Positions 1-5,188 of a stretch of DNA of 5,188 bases are shown here, one piece after another. The translations under genes and the position numbers were made by a program. Numbering within the stretch: position 1 is the stretch's first letter; every line of letters begins with the position of its first letter. This DNA is from Candidatus Hydrogenedentota bacterium (GTDB lineage: Bacteria > Hydrogenedentota > Hydrogenedentia > Hydrogenedentales > SLHB01). The notes under the pieces are model-generated. The model ran no database searches. It had not been told where the DNA came from and was given only the letters and a program-made list of their open reading frames with translations. Location of the stretch: positions 1-5,188 of the forward strand of contig PUOI01000132.1 in the NCBI GenBank assembly GCA_003552765.1, given 5' to 3'.

Positions 1-738
1 GGCATTGAAACGGAGCTGGAGCAACTCGAGCATGTGTTGACCGATCGTCAGCGAACCATGCTGCGCACGGCGCTTGCCGCGGAACGGGAAACCGCCGCGC
101 GGCGGGAAGCGTGGCAAGCTTGGCCAGCCCTTGAAGATGAAAACGAAAAGCTCGAAGCGGCCTTCGAACTCCTCGCTCAATTCCAATACAACTGGACCCC
201 TCCCATACGCTTGAGCGACCTCCTGGACGAACTCGCGAGTTCCTTTCTGATTTCGGGCCGCCCTCTCGATCCGCTCGGTCTCAGCCGGTTTCTGTTCATC
301 ACGAAGAAGTTCAAGGGCGATATCGAAGACTATCACAATCCTCTGAATAGCAACCTGGTGCACGTCATTCAAGAGCGGAAAGGGATCCCGATCACCCTGA
401 CCTGCGTGTTCATCCTAGTGGGCAGCCGCGTGGGATTGGACATTCAGGGGTGTAACGTTCCTGGTCATTTCCTCGCCCGCGCTGTGGTCAACAGGGAGGA
501 AGTCCTGTTCGACTGTTTCAATCGGGGCCGTATATTCAGTAAATCGGACAAACTCCAATTGCGCGCGTCATTGCCCCCTCAAATGCTGCACGTGTTGAGC
601 GAACGGGCCAGCGCCGAGACCATCATCTCCCGCGTGCTGCGCAACATGATTGAGGCTTATGACGAGCGGGAGGAAAGCAAGAACAGCGCAATGGCCCGCT
701 ATCTCCTCCGGGAACTGCAACACACCGCCCAAGTGTAA
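1..738 (+). CDS. SirB1-like transglutaminase-fold protein (Transglut_core2), 5' end outside window
   Basis: The frame is open from the first base to a TAA at 736-738, giving 245 visible residues. A GTG at 34 could start a 234-residue protein, but it lacks a well-placed ribosome site (a GGAG lies 12 bases away) and the helix before it (ETELEQLEHV) reads as coding, so the real start is probably upstream. Counting from the GTG, residues 97-170 carry the SirB1/Transglut_core2 signature: a D-Y-H-N-P-x-N-S-N-L stretch (99-108), RKGIPITL (115-122), VPGHFLAR (142-149) and FDCFNRG (159-165). H145 and D160 match the His and Asp of the transglutaminase fold. I see no Cys at the usual nucleophile position before them; C124 seems too far into the helix. 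The C-terminal helical part (about 183-230) fits the usual SirB1 tail. The biochemical role of the family is poorly defined. About 50 Glu/Arg-rich residues precede the domain. Family assignment is firm; function is not. Confidence 0.85.
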   Translation, partial: GIETELEQLEHVLTDRQRTMLRTALAAERETAARREAWQAWPALEDENEKLEAAFELLAQFQYNWTPPIRLSDLLDELASSFLISGRPLDPLGLSRFLFITKKFKGDIEDYHNPLNSNLVHVIQERKGIPITLTCVFILVGSRVGLDIQGCNVPGHFLARAVVNREEVLFDCFNRGRIFSKSDKLQLRASLPPQMLHVLSERASAETIISRVLRNMIEAYDEREESKNSAMARYLLRELQHTAQV

Positions 739-788
739 CCCCACTCCGTCTCCCCCGTTCACTCCGGGACGTTAGGCAAAATCAAGAA

Positions 789-812
789 GCGCTCGAACGA
801 CAACTCGAGCGC
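789..812. terminator. Perfect 8-bp hairpin after the SirB1-like gene, possible terminator
   Basis: GCGCTCGA (789-796) and TCGAGCGC (805-812) are perfect reverse complements around an 8-base loop. It is flanked by AAGAA on the left and a pyrimidine-rich ATTCTCTTCCT on the right, which may add a few pairs. It lies 50 bases after the stop of the upstream gene and well before galM, so a + strand terminator is plausible. There is no clean T run, so it could instead be a processing hairpin or a protein site. Confidence 0.4.
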
Positions 813-935
813 GATTCTCTTCCTGCTGCTGGAGCCCTACCCCACTCCTTGTGTATTATTGGAATGCCGTTAACTCGTTGCGGCCCCGTTCAAATGGATG
901 GGAGCCGTATCCCCAGGGAGAAACGTTCACTTAAC

Positions 936-941
936 AAGGAG
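936..941 (+). promoter_or_regulatory. Ribosome binding site that fixes the galM start
   Basis: AAGGAG sits 9 bases before the ATG at 951. It decides between that ATG and longer in-frame starts as far up as the TTG at 849. The extra 34 residues of the longest version would bury the signal peptide and resemble nothing in the family. Confidence 0.8.
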
Positions 942-950
942 ATTCGCATC

Positions 951-2099
951 ATGAAATGTACGCAGTCCCGATCCATCCTTTGCGCCCTCGCATGCGTGGC
1001 CGCCGGCGCCGTGCTGGTGAGCCATGCCGCATTCGCAAGCCAGGAGATCAAAGTGCGCCCCTTCGGCGAGACGGAGGAGGGCGAGGCCGTTGACCTCTAC
1101 ACATTGGTGAATTCCGAAGGCGCGCAAGTCGAAATCACCAACTATGGCGGAATCGTCGTATCGCTCATGATGCCCGATCAAGAGGGGGAATTCGACGACA
1201 TCGTGCTGGGCTTCGACACGCTCGACGAATACCTTGAAGGCCACCCCTATTTCGGCGCTACCGTCGGGCGCTACGCCAACCGGATCGCCAATGCGGAATT
1301 CACGCTCGACGGCGAAACCTACACGTTGACGGCTAATGACGGGCCAAACCACATTCACGGCGGCGATCAAGGCTTCGACCGAGTGGTCTGGCTCGCCCAG
1401 GCCCACACGGCCTCGAACGGTCCTGTCCTGCGCCTGTACTATGTAAGCGAAGATGGCGAGGAAGGCTATCCGGGCAATCTTGAGGTCATGGTGACCTACA
1501 CCTTGACCAATGACAACGAACTCCGCACCGATTTCCACGCCACAACGGACGCGCCCACCATCTGCAACCTCACCCACCATTCCTATTTTAATCTGGCCGG
1601 GGAAGGAGACATCCTCGATCACGTGGTCATGATGCCGGCCGATCATTTCACGCCGGTGGACGAGGAACTCATCCCCACGGGCGAGATTCAGTCGGTCGAC
1701 GGCACGCCGTTCGACTTTCGGGAGCCCACGCCGATCGGCGCGCGGATTGACGATGACGACGAACAGCTCGAGCAAGGCGGGGGCTACGACCACAACTGGG
1801 TCTACGATAAGGAAACGGGCGAGCTGACGCTGCTGGCGCGCGTGACGGAGCCCGAAAGCGGCCGCGTCATGGAAGTGTTGTCCACCAAACCGGGCATGCA
1901 GCTCTACACCGGCAACTTCCTGGATGGATCGCTGACCGGTAAGGATGGCTGGGTTTACGAAGAACGTCATGCCTTCTGCATGGAGCCGCACTACTTCCCC
2001 GATAGCCCAAATCAGCCGGATTTCCCTTCGGCTGTGCTGCGGCCCGGCGAGACCTATGAGCACACCATTGTGTACCGGTTTTCGGTAGAGGATGAGTAG
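951..2099 (+). CDS. galM: Aldose 1-epimerase (mutarotase), GalM family, exported
   Basis: Predicted to interconvert alpha and beta anomers of aldoses such as glucose and galactose. The 382-residue product starts with an Sec-type signal peptide: positive residues at 2 and 7, hydrophobic core about 9-23, and an AFA|S cleavage site after residue 29. It should therefore act in the periplasm or outside the cell rather than beside cytoplasmic Leloir enzymes. The mature part is a full-length GalM beta-sandwich with the family motifs in order: NYGG (64-67), GRYANRIANAEF (106-117, R111), NHIHGG (133-138, catalytic His136), THHSYFNLAG (208-217, catalytic His210), GGYDHN (277-282, sugar-binding D280) and CMEPHYFPDSPN (343-354, catalytic base E345). 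All expected catalytic residues are present, so it is probably active. It starts at an ATG with a good ribosome site and stands alone; no other sugar gene is in view. C15 does not make a convincing lipobox (A-L-A-C). Confidence 0.95.
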   Translation: MKCTQSRSILCALACVAAGAVLVSHAAFASQEIKVRPFGETEEGEAVDLYTLVNSEGAQVEITNYGGIVVSLMMPDQEGEFDDIVLGFDTLDEYLEGHPYFGATVGRYANRIANAEFTLDGETYTLTANDGPNHIHGGDQGFDRVVWLAQAHTASNGPVLRLYYVSEDGEEGYPGNLEVMVTYTLTNDNELRTDFHATTDAPTICNLTHHSYFNLAGEGDILDHVVMMPADHFTPVDEELIPTGEIQSVDGTPFDFREPTPIGARIDDDDEQLEQGGGYDHNWVYDKETGELTLLARVTEPESGRVMEVLSTKPGMQLYTGNFLDGSLTGKDGWVYEERHAFCMEPHYFPDSPNQPDFPSAVLRPGETYEHTIVYRFSVEDE

Positions 2100-2139
2100 C
2101 GCGCCATTTGCCGGGAAGCGTTCATGAAACTGGGCTAAA

Positions 2140-2197
2140 GGGCGGGCCTTCTTTCGCCGAAAAACGTAGGTAAAGGCGGCGGTTGGAAGGCCCGCCC
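2140..2197. repeat. Long-stem hairpin (12 bp perfect) with nested stem, downstream of galM
   Basis: GGGCGGGCCTTC (2140-2151) and GAAGGCCCGCCC (2186-2197) are perfect 12-base reverse complements. The 34-base interval holds a second pair, CGCCG (2155-2159) with CGGCG (2177-2181), so the element can fold as one extended, two-part hairpin. It begins 41 bases after the galM stop. Neither flank has a T tract, so a classical intrinsic terminator is not clear. It could act as a 3'-end stabiliser, a Rho-assisted terminator, a dispersed repeat or a structured RNA. Confidence 0.6.
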
Positions 2198-2212
2198 AAT
2201 CCAGTTGGGCGC

Positions 2213-2242
2213 CGGGACCGCTACGGAGACGATTGGGTCCCG
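2213..2242. repeat. Second hairpin in the galM downstream region
   Basis: CGGGACC (2213-2219) pairs perfectly with GGTCCCG (2236-2242) across a 16-base loop. It follows the longer hairpin by 15 bases and is followed by CCAGCGTTCCTTCTGT, which is only modestly T-rich. The two may form one structured 3' region. It could also be a weak + strand terminator for galM. Apart from these two hairpins I see nothing definite between 2100 and 2326. Confidence 0.4.
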
Positions 2243-2328
2243 CCAGCGTTCCTTCTGTACACGTTTGGAAACGGGTGTCGCCAGCCGCATACAGGAAGTT
2301 GAGGTCACCTACAGCTCGCTACGAGCGG

Positions 2329-2333
2329 GGAGG
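2329..2333 (+). promoter_or_regulatory. Ribosome binding site for the small charged protein
   Basis: GGAGG (inside GGGGAGG, 2327-2333) lies 5 bases before a GTG at 2339. The frame upstream is closed by a TGA at 2300-2302 and has no ATG in between. This supports GTG as the start and the + strand as the coding strand. Confidence 0.65.
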
Positions 2334-2338
2334 CGATA

Positions 2339-2572
2339 GTGGCTGAAGAGAAACGCCCCGGCTATTATAGGGACGAGCACGGAAACTGGCAGAAGGACCG
2401 CCGCAAGACCCCCGATAGGCGGCGCGCTCCAAACCACGAATTTCCCCATCACGATCGGCGGACGCATTTGCGGCGCAAAGCTGACCGCGAGGCGTTGGAG
2501 CGCGACCACAAGGAAATGATCGAGGACGCGCTCGATGACTTCGTTGAACAGCACGAACGCGGGGAGATCTAA
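2339..2572 (+). CDS. Small, highly charged hypothetical protein
   Basis: The 77-residue product, read from GTG to TAA, is not one I recognise. It has no signal peptide, no membrane segment and no Cys. The N-terminal half is basic and rich in Arg, Asp and His, with a recurring D-R-R pattern (DRRK at 20-23, DRRR at 26-29, DRRTHLRRKADRE at 39-51). The second half (about 44-77) looks like one amphipathic helix rich in Glu and Asp, ending DALDDFVEQHERGEI. This layout could suit a nucleic-acid-binding or adaptor protein, but that is a guess. A strong ribosome site supports translation. It is separated from galM by 239 bases with hairpins, so it probably has its own promoter, and it converges with waaA. 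The overlapping antisense frame lacks a ribosome site. It is probably a real gene. Confidence 0.6.
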   Translation: MAEEKRPGYYRDEHGNWQKDRRKTPDRRRAPNHEFPHHDRRTHLRRKADREALERDHKEMIEDALDDFVEQHERGEI

Positions 2573-2588
2573 TATGTGCGGCTAAACC

Positions 2589-2626
2589 CGTCTTGGGGGC
2601 GCTCTGTCTCCGGCGCACACAAGACG
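2589..2626. terminator. Hairpin between converging genes (first of two)
   Basis: CGTCTTG (2589-2595) pairs with CAAGACG (2620-2626). Inside them GCGC (2599-2602) pairs with GCGC (2613-2616), separated from the outer stem by a 3-by-3 internal loop. It starts 17 bases after the stop of the small + strand gene. No T run follows on either strand, so it may work with the next hairpin rather than alone. Confidence 0.35.
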
Positions 2627-2640
2627 CGTGGCTCTCCAGC

Positions 2641-2700
2641 GGCATCCCCCTCGGCCTTCGTTCCACGAATGGAAACAGGGGGATGCCTGTCTTCTTTCTC
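2641..2700 (+). terminator. Strong hairpin with pyrimidine tail, likely terminator between converging genes
   Basis: GGCATCCCCCT (2641-2651) and AGGGGGATGCC (2677-2687) are perfect 11-base reverse complements. A small inner stem, TTCC (2661-2664) with GGAA (2671-2674), can close the loop. On the + strand it is followed by TGTCTTCTTTCTC, a T-rich run that suits termination for the small gene. The hairpin ends 11 bases beyond the waaA stop at 2699, so it would also lie at the 3' end of waaA transcripts and may act in both directions. Confidence 0.55.
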
Positions 2701-3979
2701 AACCGTCCCGCTCCACCAACGGCGCCAAGTCATCCAATGTGCGCGCGATGGCCCCACGGTTCGCATCGACGGCGGCCCGGGCGCGGCGGCCCATGGCCAT
2801 GCGCTCTTCCCGGCGGCCAAGAAGGCGGGCCAGCACCTCCGGCAAACGGGCCGGGTCATCGGTCTGCACGGCGCCGTCTGCCTCCAACAGAAGCCGCGCG
2901 GGGTCGCGGAAGTTATCCATGTGCGGCCCAAACACCACAGGCGCCCCCAATGCGGCCGGTTCGATGGGGTTGTGCCCCCCCACGCCGGGATAGAAACTCC
3001 CCCCCACCACGGCGATCGTGGCCAAGGCATAGAACCGGGTCAGCTCGCCCACCGTGTCGAGAATCAACACCGGCTCCTCTTCGCCCTCCCCGTTTCCCGC
3101 GTGCATTTGGCTTCTGCGGCGCGTCAATACGCCGGAGAACGCCTTGGCGGCCTCCGTCGCGCGCTGCACGTGCCGGGGCGCCACAATCACGGCTACACCG
3201 GGGTGACTGCTTCGTAGCGCCTCCCGGCAACGGGCCGCCAACGCTTCGTCTCCTGGCCGCGTGCTGCCGAACACCACCACCGGCGCATCATCCGCCAGCC
3301 CGCACTCCCAACGCAAGGCGTCCAACACGCCGGCCGCGGGAGGACAAGGCGCGCCGTCGAACTTTGTGTTGCCTGTGACCCTGACCACTTCAGGGTTAAT
3401 GCCCAATTGCCGCGCCCGCTCCGCATCACGCTCGCTTTGCATCGCCGCCAGCCGGATGCCGGCGAGTCCCGGCCGGAGCAGCGCGCCCATCCGCTGGTAA
3501 CGGGGATAATGGTTGCTGCTCAGGCGTCCGTTGACCAGCGCGACCGGCACGTCCCGCCGGCGCGCTTCCATCAGCAGATTCGGCCAAAGCTCCGTCTCCA
3601 CCAAAACCAGAATGCGCGGCTGCACCCGCGCAAAAAACCGCGCGACACACAAAGGATGGTCAAACGGAAGGTACGTACGCGGCCATTGCTCCATCTCAGA
3701 GGCGGCTTGCTGCTGCCCACTCACGGTCGAGACGGTCGCAAGAAGAGGAATGTCCGGCCACCGACGGTGCAAGGCTTCCGCTATAGGGGCAGCCACGTTC
3801 ACTTCCCCCACGCTGCACGCATGCAGCCAGATGGGGCGTTCCCCGCTGGAGACCAGTCCGTCCGGAATGGCGGGGCGGAAACGCTCAAGCAAGGGACGGT
3901 GGCGCGGCGTCACGGCCAGGTAGGCTGCCGCAAGGGGAACCGCCGCCGTAAGGGCGGTATTGTAAAGCCAACGAATCAT
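2699..3979 (-). CDS. waaA: 3-deoxy-D-manno-octulosonic acid (Kdo) transferase
   Basis: Transfers Kdo from CMP-Kdo onto the lipid A precursor, the first step of LPS core building, at the cytoplasmic face of the inner membrane. The 426-residue length matches the family (about 425). Residues 3-23 form the usual N-terminal membrane anchor (LYNTALTAAVPLAAAYLAV). The N-terminal acceptor domain has HACSVGEV (53-60) with catalytic-base E59, TVSTVSGQQQA (82-92), LPFDHP (104-109), VETELWPN (127-134) and NGRLS (150-154). The C-terminal donor domain has VTGNTKFD (201-208), FGSTRPGDE (237-245), PRH (268-270) and GGSFYPGVGGHNPIEP (326-341), the last with the conserved Asn and Glu for CMP-Kdo. All key residues are present. 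The ATG at 3979 gives the standard N-terminus but has only a weak ribosome site (GGG about 5 bases away). The number of Kdo units added cannot be read from the sequence. The secretin gene lies 85 bases upstream on the same strand. Confidence 0.96.
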   Translation of the reverse strand: MIRWLYNTALTAAVPLAAAYLAVTPRHRPLLERFRPAIPDGLVSSGERPIWLHACSVGEVNVAAPIAEALHRRWPDIPLLATVSTVSGQQQAASEMEQWPRTYLPFDHPLCVARFFARVQPRILVLVETELWPNLLMEARRRDVPVALVNGRLSSNHYPRYQRMGALLRPGLAGIRLAAMQSERDAERARQLGINPEVVRVTGNTKFDGAPCPPAAGVLDALRWECGLADDAPVVVFGSTRPGDEALAARCREALRSSHPGVAVIVAPRHVQRATEAAKAFSGVLTRRRSQMHAGNGEGEEEPVLILDTVGELTRFYALATIAVVGGSFYPGVGGHNPIEPAALGAPVVFGPHMDNFRDPARLLLEADGAVQTDDPARLPEVLARLLGRREERMAMGRRARAAVDANRGAIARTLDDLAPLVERDG

Positions 3980-3994
3980 GAGCCCATATGAAAC

Positions 3995-4030
3995 GCGGGC
4001 GGCCGCTTCCCCTTGGGAAGGACCGCCCGC
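3995..4030 (-). terminator. Strong two-part hairpin between the secretin gene and waaA
   Basis: GCGGGCGG (3995-4002) pairs with CCGCCCGC (4023-4030), and inside it CTTCCC (4006-4011) pairs with GGGAAG (4015-4020) around a 3-base loop: 14 pairs with a small internal loop. On the - strand it is followed by GTTTCATATGGGCTC and then the waaA ATG, so its base is only 15 bases from that start. The short T run makes it a partial terminator or attenuator candidate. It could also affect ribosome access to waaA or protect an mRNA end. Confidence 0.5.
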
Positions 4031-4057
4031 TGTGTTTGCGGGTTGGTTTAGTCGAAT

Positions 4058-4076
4058 GCCGGCCTTATGTGCCGGC
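4058..4076. repeat. Short inverted repeat over the secretin stop codon
   Basis: GCCGGC occurs at 4058-4063 and 4071-4076, and since it is its own reverse complement the two copies can form a 6-bp stem with a 7-base loop that contains the TAA stop (4065-4067 on the - strand). In high-GC DNA this can occur by chance, and the left-hand copy pairs within coding sequence. Confidence 0.25.
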
Positions 4077-5188
4077 GTCGAAGAAGCGCGCGCCGCTCGG
4101 GTCGAGAATGTCCGTCGTGACGAATATCAGCAAGCTCGACTGCGCCGCTGTCTCCGCGCGGCCGCGGAAGAAGTGGCCCAGCAGCGGGATATCCGCCAAA
4201 TACGGCATCCGCTCTTCCGACCGCTCGCTTCGGTCTTGGACAAGGCCGCCCAAGACGAGCGTGTCGCCGTCCCGTACGATGACGTTGGTCCACACCGACT
4301 GCGTCGATTGGCGCGGAAAACGCATGGTCGATTCTTGCTGAACATCGCCAATCGTCGTGCGCTGCGTGAACTCATCCTCGCCGATCTGGGTGGTTACCTG
4401 CGGGTTCAACCACAGCCGGACCTGGTCATCCGCGATTTGCGGCGTCACCGAGAACGTGATGCCAAACAGGAACTGCGTGAACTGAAGCTGTTCGGTGCTT
4501 CCCACGGTCGGCTGACCCACGGTTCCAATGCCCACCGCAGGCTCCGTAATGAACACCTCGGACATAACGCCCGTGTTGAACACCCGCGTCTGGAAATCCG
4601 CGATAATGGCCGGCTTCCGGTTCATGGTCGTCACGCGCGGCGCACTCAGCACCTCCGTTTCCGACAGGCTGTTCAGGTAGTCCATGACCACGCTGAGTTC
4701 GTCGCCATCCGACCCCCTGGAGATAACGCCGGACAGGGAGAACGCGCCTTCGGGGCCGGGGCTCATCACCGAGTCCAGAATGCCTTCCGTGACCGTGTTG
4801 CGAATCACCTGGCTGCCGTCTGGCCGCCGGTAGAACGGAATGTCCACGGGATCGCCATCGCCGCGAATGTCGTACGAATAAGTTTCCTCTTGGAGAGCGG
4901 AAATCTCACGGGCGCGATTGCCCAAATCAGAGATATTCGCGTCCCAGGTCATCCCCACCTTATCGATGTCATCGACTTCAATCGTAAGGAACTTGGACTC
5001 GATGCTGACCTGTTTGGGCGTAACATCCAAGTCGGGGATTTGGGCTTCAAGCCGCCGCAAATTTGATGGCGTATTGTGGACAATCAGCTGGTTTGTCATG
5101 GGGTTGTAGTCCATGAAGGACAGCACCCGGCCGCTGTAGGGATCCACCACATCATTAATGATGTTTTGGAGCAGGGCGATGATGCCCA
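4065..5188 (-). CDS. Secretin of the type II secretion / type IV pilus (GspD/PilQ) family, C-terminal part
   Basis: Forms the multimeric outer-membrane gate through which exported proteins or a pilus pass. The frame is open to the right edge, so the N-terminus is missing and 373 residues are visible; the GTG at 5150 lies inside a continuous frame and is not the start. From the first full codon, residues 1-56 look like the end of an N1/N3-type ring domain (NQLIVHNTPSNLRRLEAQI, 32-50). VTPKQVSIESKFLTIEV (55-71) opens the secretin core. LNSLSETEVLSAPRVTTMN (171-189) is the classical core motif, followed by a barrel strand and gate region of about 195-290. VRDGDTLVLGGL (304-315) and MPYLADIPLLGHFF (327-340) are the secretin hallmark, and LLIFVTTDILDP (352-363) closes it. 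The end is short, with no pilotin-binding S-domain. It reads VTT where many secretins have VTP. No partner secretion genes are visible, so T2SS or pilus cannot be decided. Confidence 0.93.
   Translation of the reverse strand, partial: GIIALLQNIINDVVDPYSGRVLSFMDYNPMTNQLIVHNTPSNLRRLEAQIPDLDVTPKQVSIESKFLTIEVDDIDKVGMTWDANISDLGNRAREISALQEETYSYDIRGDGDPVDIPFYRRPDGSQVIRNTVTEGILDSVMSPGPEGAFSLSGVISRGSDGDELSVVMDYLNSLSETEVLSAPRVTTMNRKPAIIADFQTRVFNTGVMSEVFITEPAVGIGTVGQPTVGSTEQLQFTQFLFGITFSVTPQIADDQVRLWLNPQVTTQIGEDEFTQRTTIGDVQQESTMRFPRQSTQSVWTNVIVRDGDTLVLGGLVQDRSERSEERMPYLADIPLLGHFFRGRAETAAQSSLLIFVTTDILDPSGARFFDAGT

Noticed and set aside
831..875. Possible galM promoter with TATTAT (854-859) as a -10 box
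   Set aside because: No convincing -35 box lies 16-18 bases upstream, so the match is too weak to annotate.
849..950. Longer galM start at TTG 849
   Set aside because: It would put 34 unrelated residues before a clear signal peptide. The ATG at 951 has AAGGAG at the right distance.
992..997. Possible lipoprotein cysteine (C15) in the GalM leader
   Set aside because: The residues before it (A-L-A) do not make a good lipobox, and an AFA signal peptidase I site follows at a normal distance.
927..2063. Long open frame on the - strand (378 codons) antisense to galM
   Set aside because: It mirrors galM, whose motifs, signal peptide and ribosome site are clear. Long antisense frames are common in high-GC genes, and the translation shows no recognisable motif.
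2309..2554. Hydrophobic 81-residue frame on the - strand, looking like a small membrane protein
   Set aside because: It starts at a GTG with no ribosome site, and its hydrophobicity follows from reading the complement of a charged coding sequence. The + strand frame there has a good ribosome site.
2576..3991. Several + strand open frames opposite waaA
   Set aside because: All overlap a complete waaA with intact motifs. Their translations are Pro/Arg-rich and lack family features.
3978..5066. Long open frame on the + strand (362 codons) antisense to the secretin
   Set aside because: The - strand frame carries all the secretin hallmarks. The + strand translation is Arg/His-rich with no motif, as expected for a shadow.
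1..5188. Search for a mobile element, CRISPR array, phage or defence system, toxin-antitoxin pair, tRNA or rRNA
   Set aside because: No direct repeat array, transposase or integrase motif, tRNA-like cloverleaf or rRNA stretch was seen. The genes are housekeeping or envelope genes plus one unknown small protein.

Overview
The window looks like ordinary chromosome from a high-GC, Gram-negative bacterium. A Kdo transferase (LPS core synthesis) and an outer-membrane secretin both require an outer membrane. The start of the secretin's C-terminal half (NTPSNLRRLEAQI, DVTPKQVSIESKF) and its ending (LLIFVTTDILDPSG) remind me of secretins from the Planctomycetes/Verrucomicrobia/Hydrogenedentes area. 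That placement is from memory and is only a suggestion.

Layout: the left half is read on the + strand. Positions 1-738 hold the 3' part of a SirB1-like (Transglut_core2) gene that is open through the left edge. A 212-base gap with one hairpin follows. Positions 951-2099 encode an aldose 1-epimerase (GalM family) with a signal peptide. A 239-base non-coding stretch with two hairpins follows. A small, very charged protein of unknown function lies at 2339-2572. The right half is read on the - strand. The C-terminal part of a secretin (5188 down to 4065, cut by the right edge) comes first, then an 85-base spacer with a strong hairpin, then a complete waaA/kdtA (3979 down to 2699). The two halves converge at 2573-2698, where two tandem hairpins probably end transcription.

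The genes do not form one pathway. The secretin and waaA share a strand and both serve the outer membrane (pore and LPS respectively), but the hairpin between them argues against a tight operon. The secreted mutarotase points to sugar processing in the periplasm or outside the cell. I found no transposase, tRNA, rRNA, CRISPR array, phage gene or defence system. The points most worth a second look are the intergenic hairpins, especially the long-stem one at 2140-2197, the small charged protein, and the hairpin just upstream of waaA.
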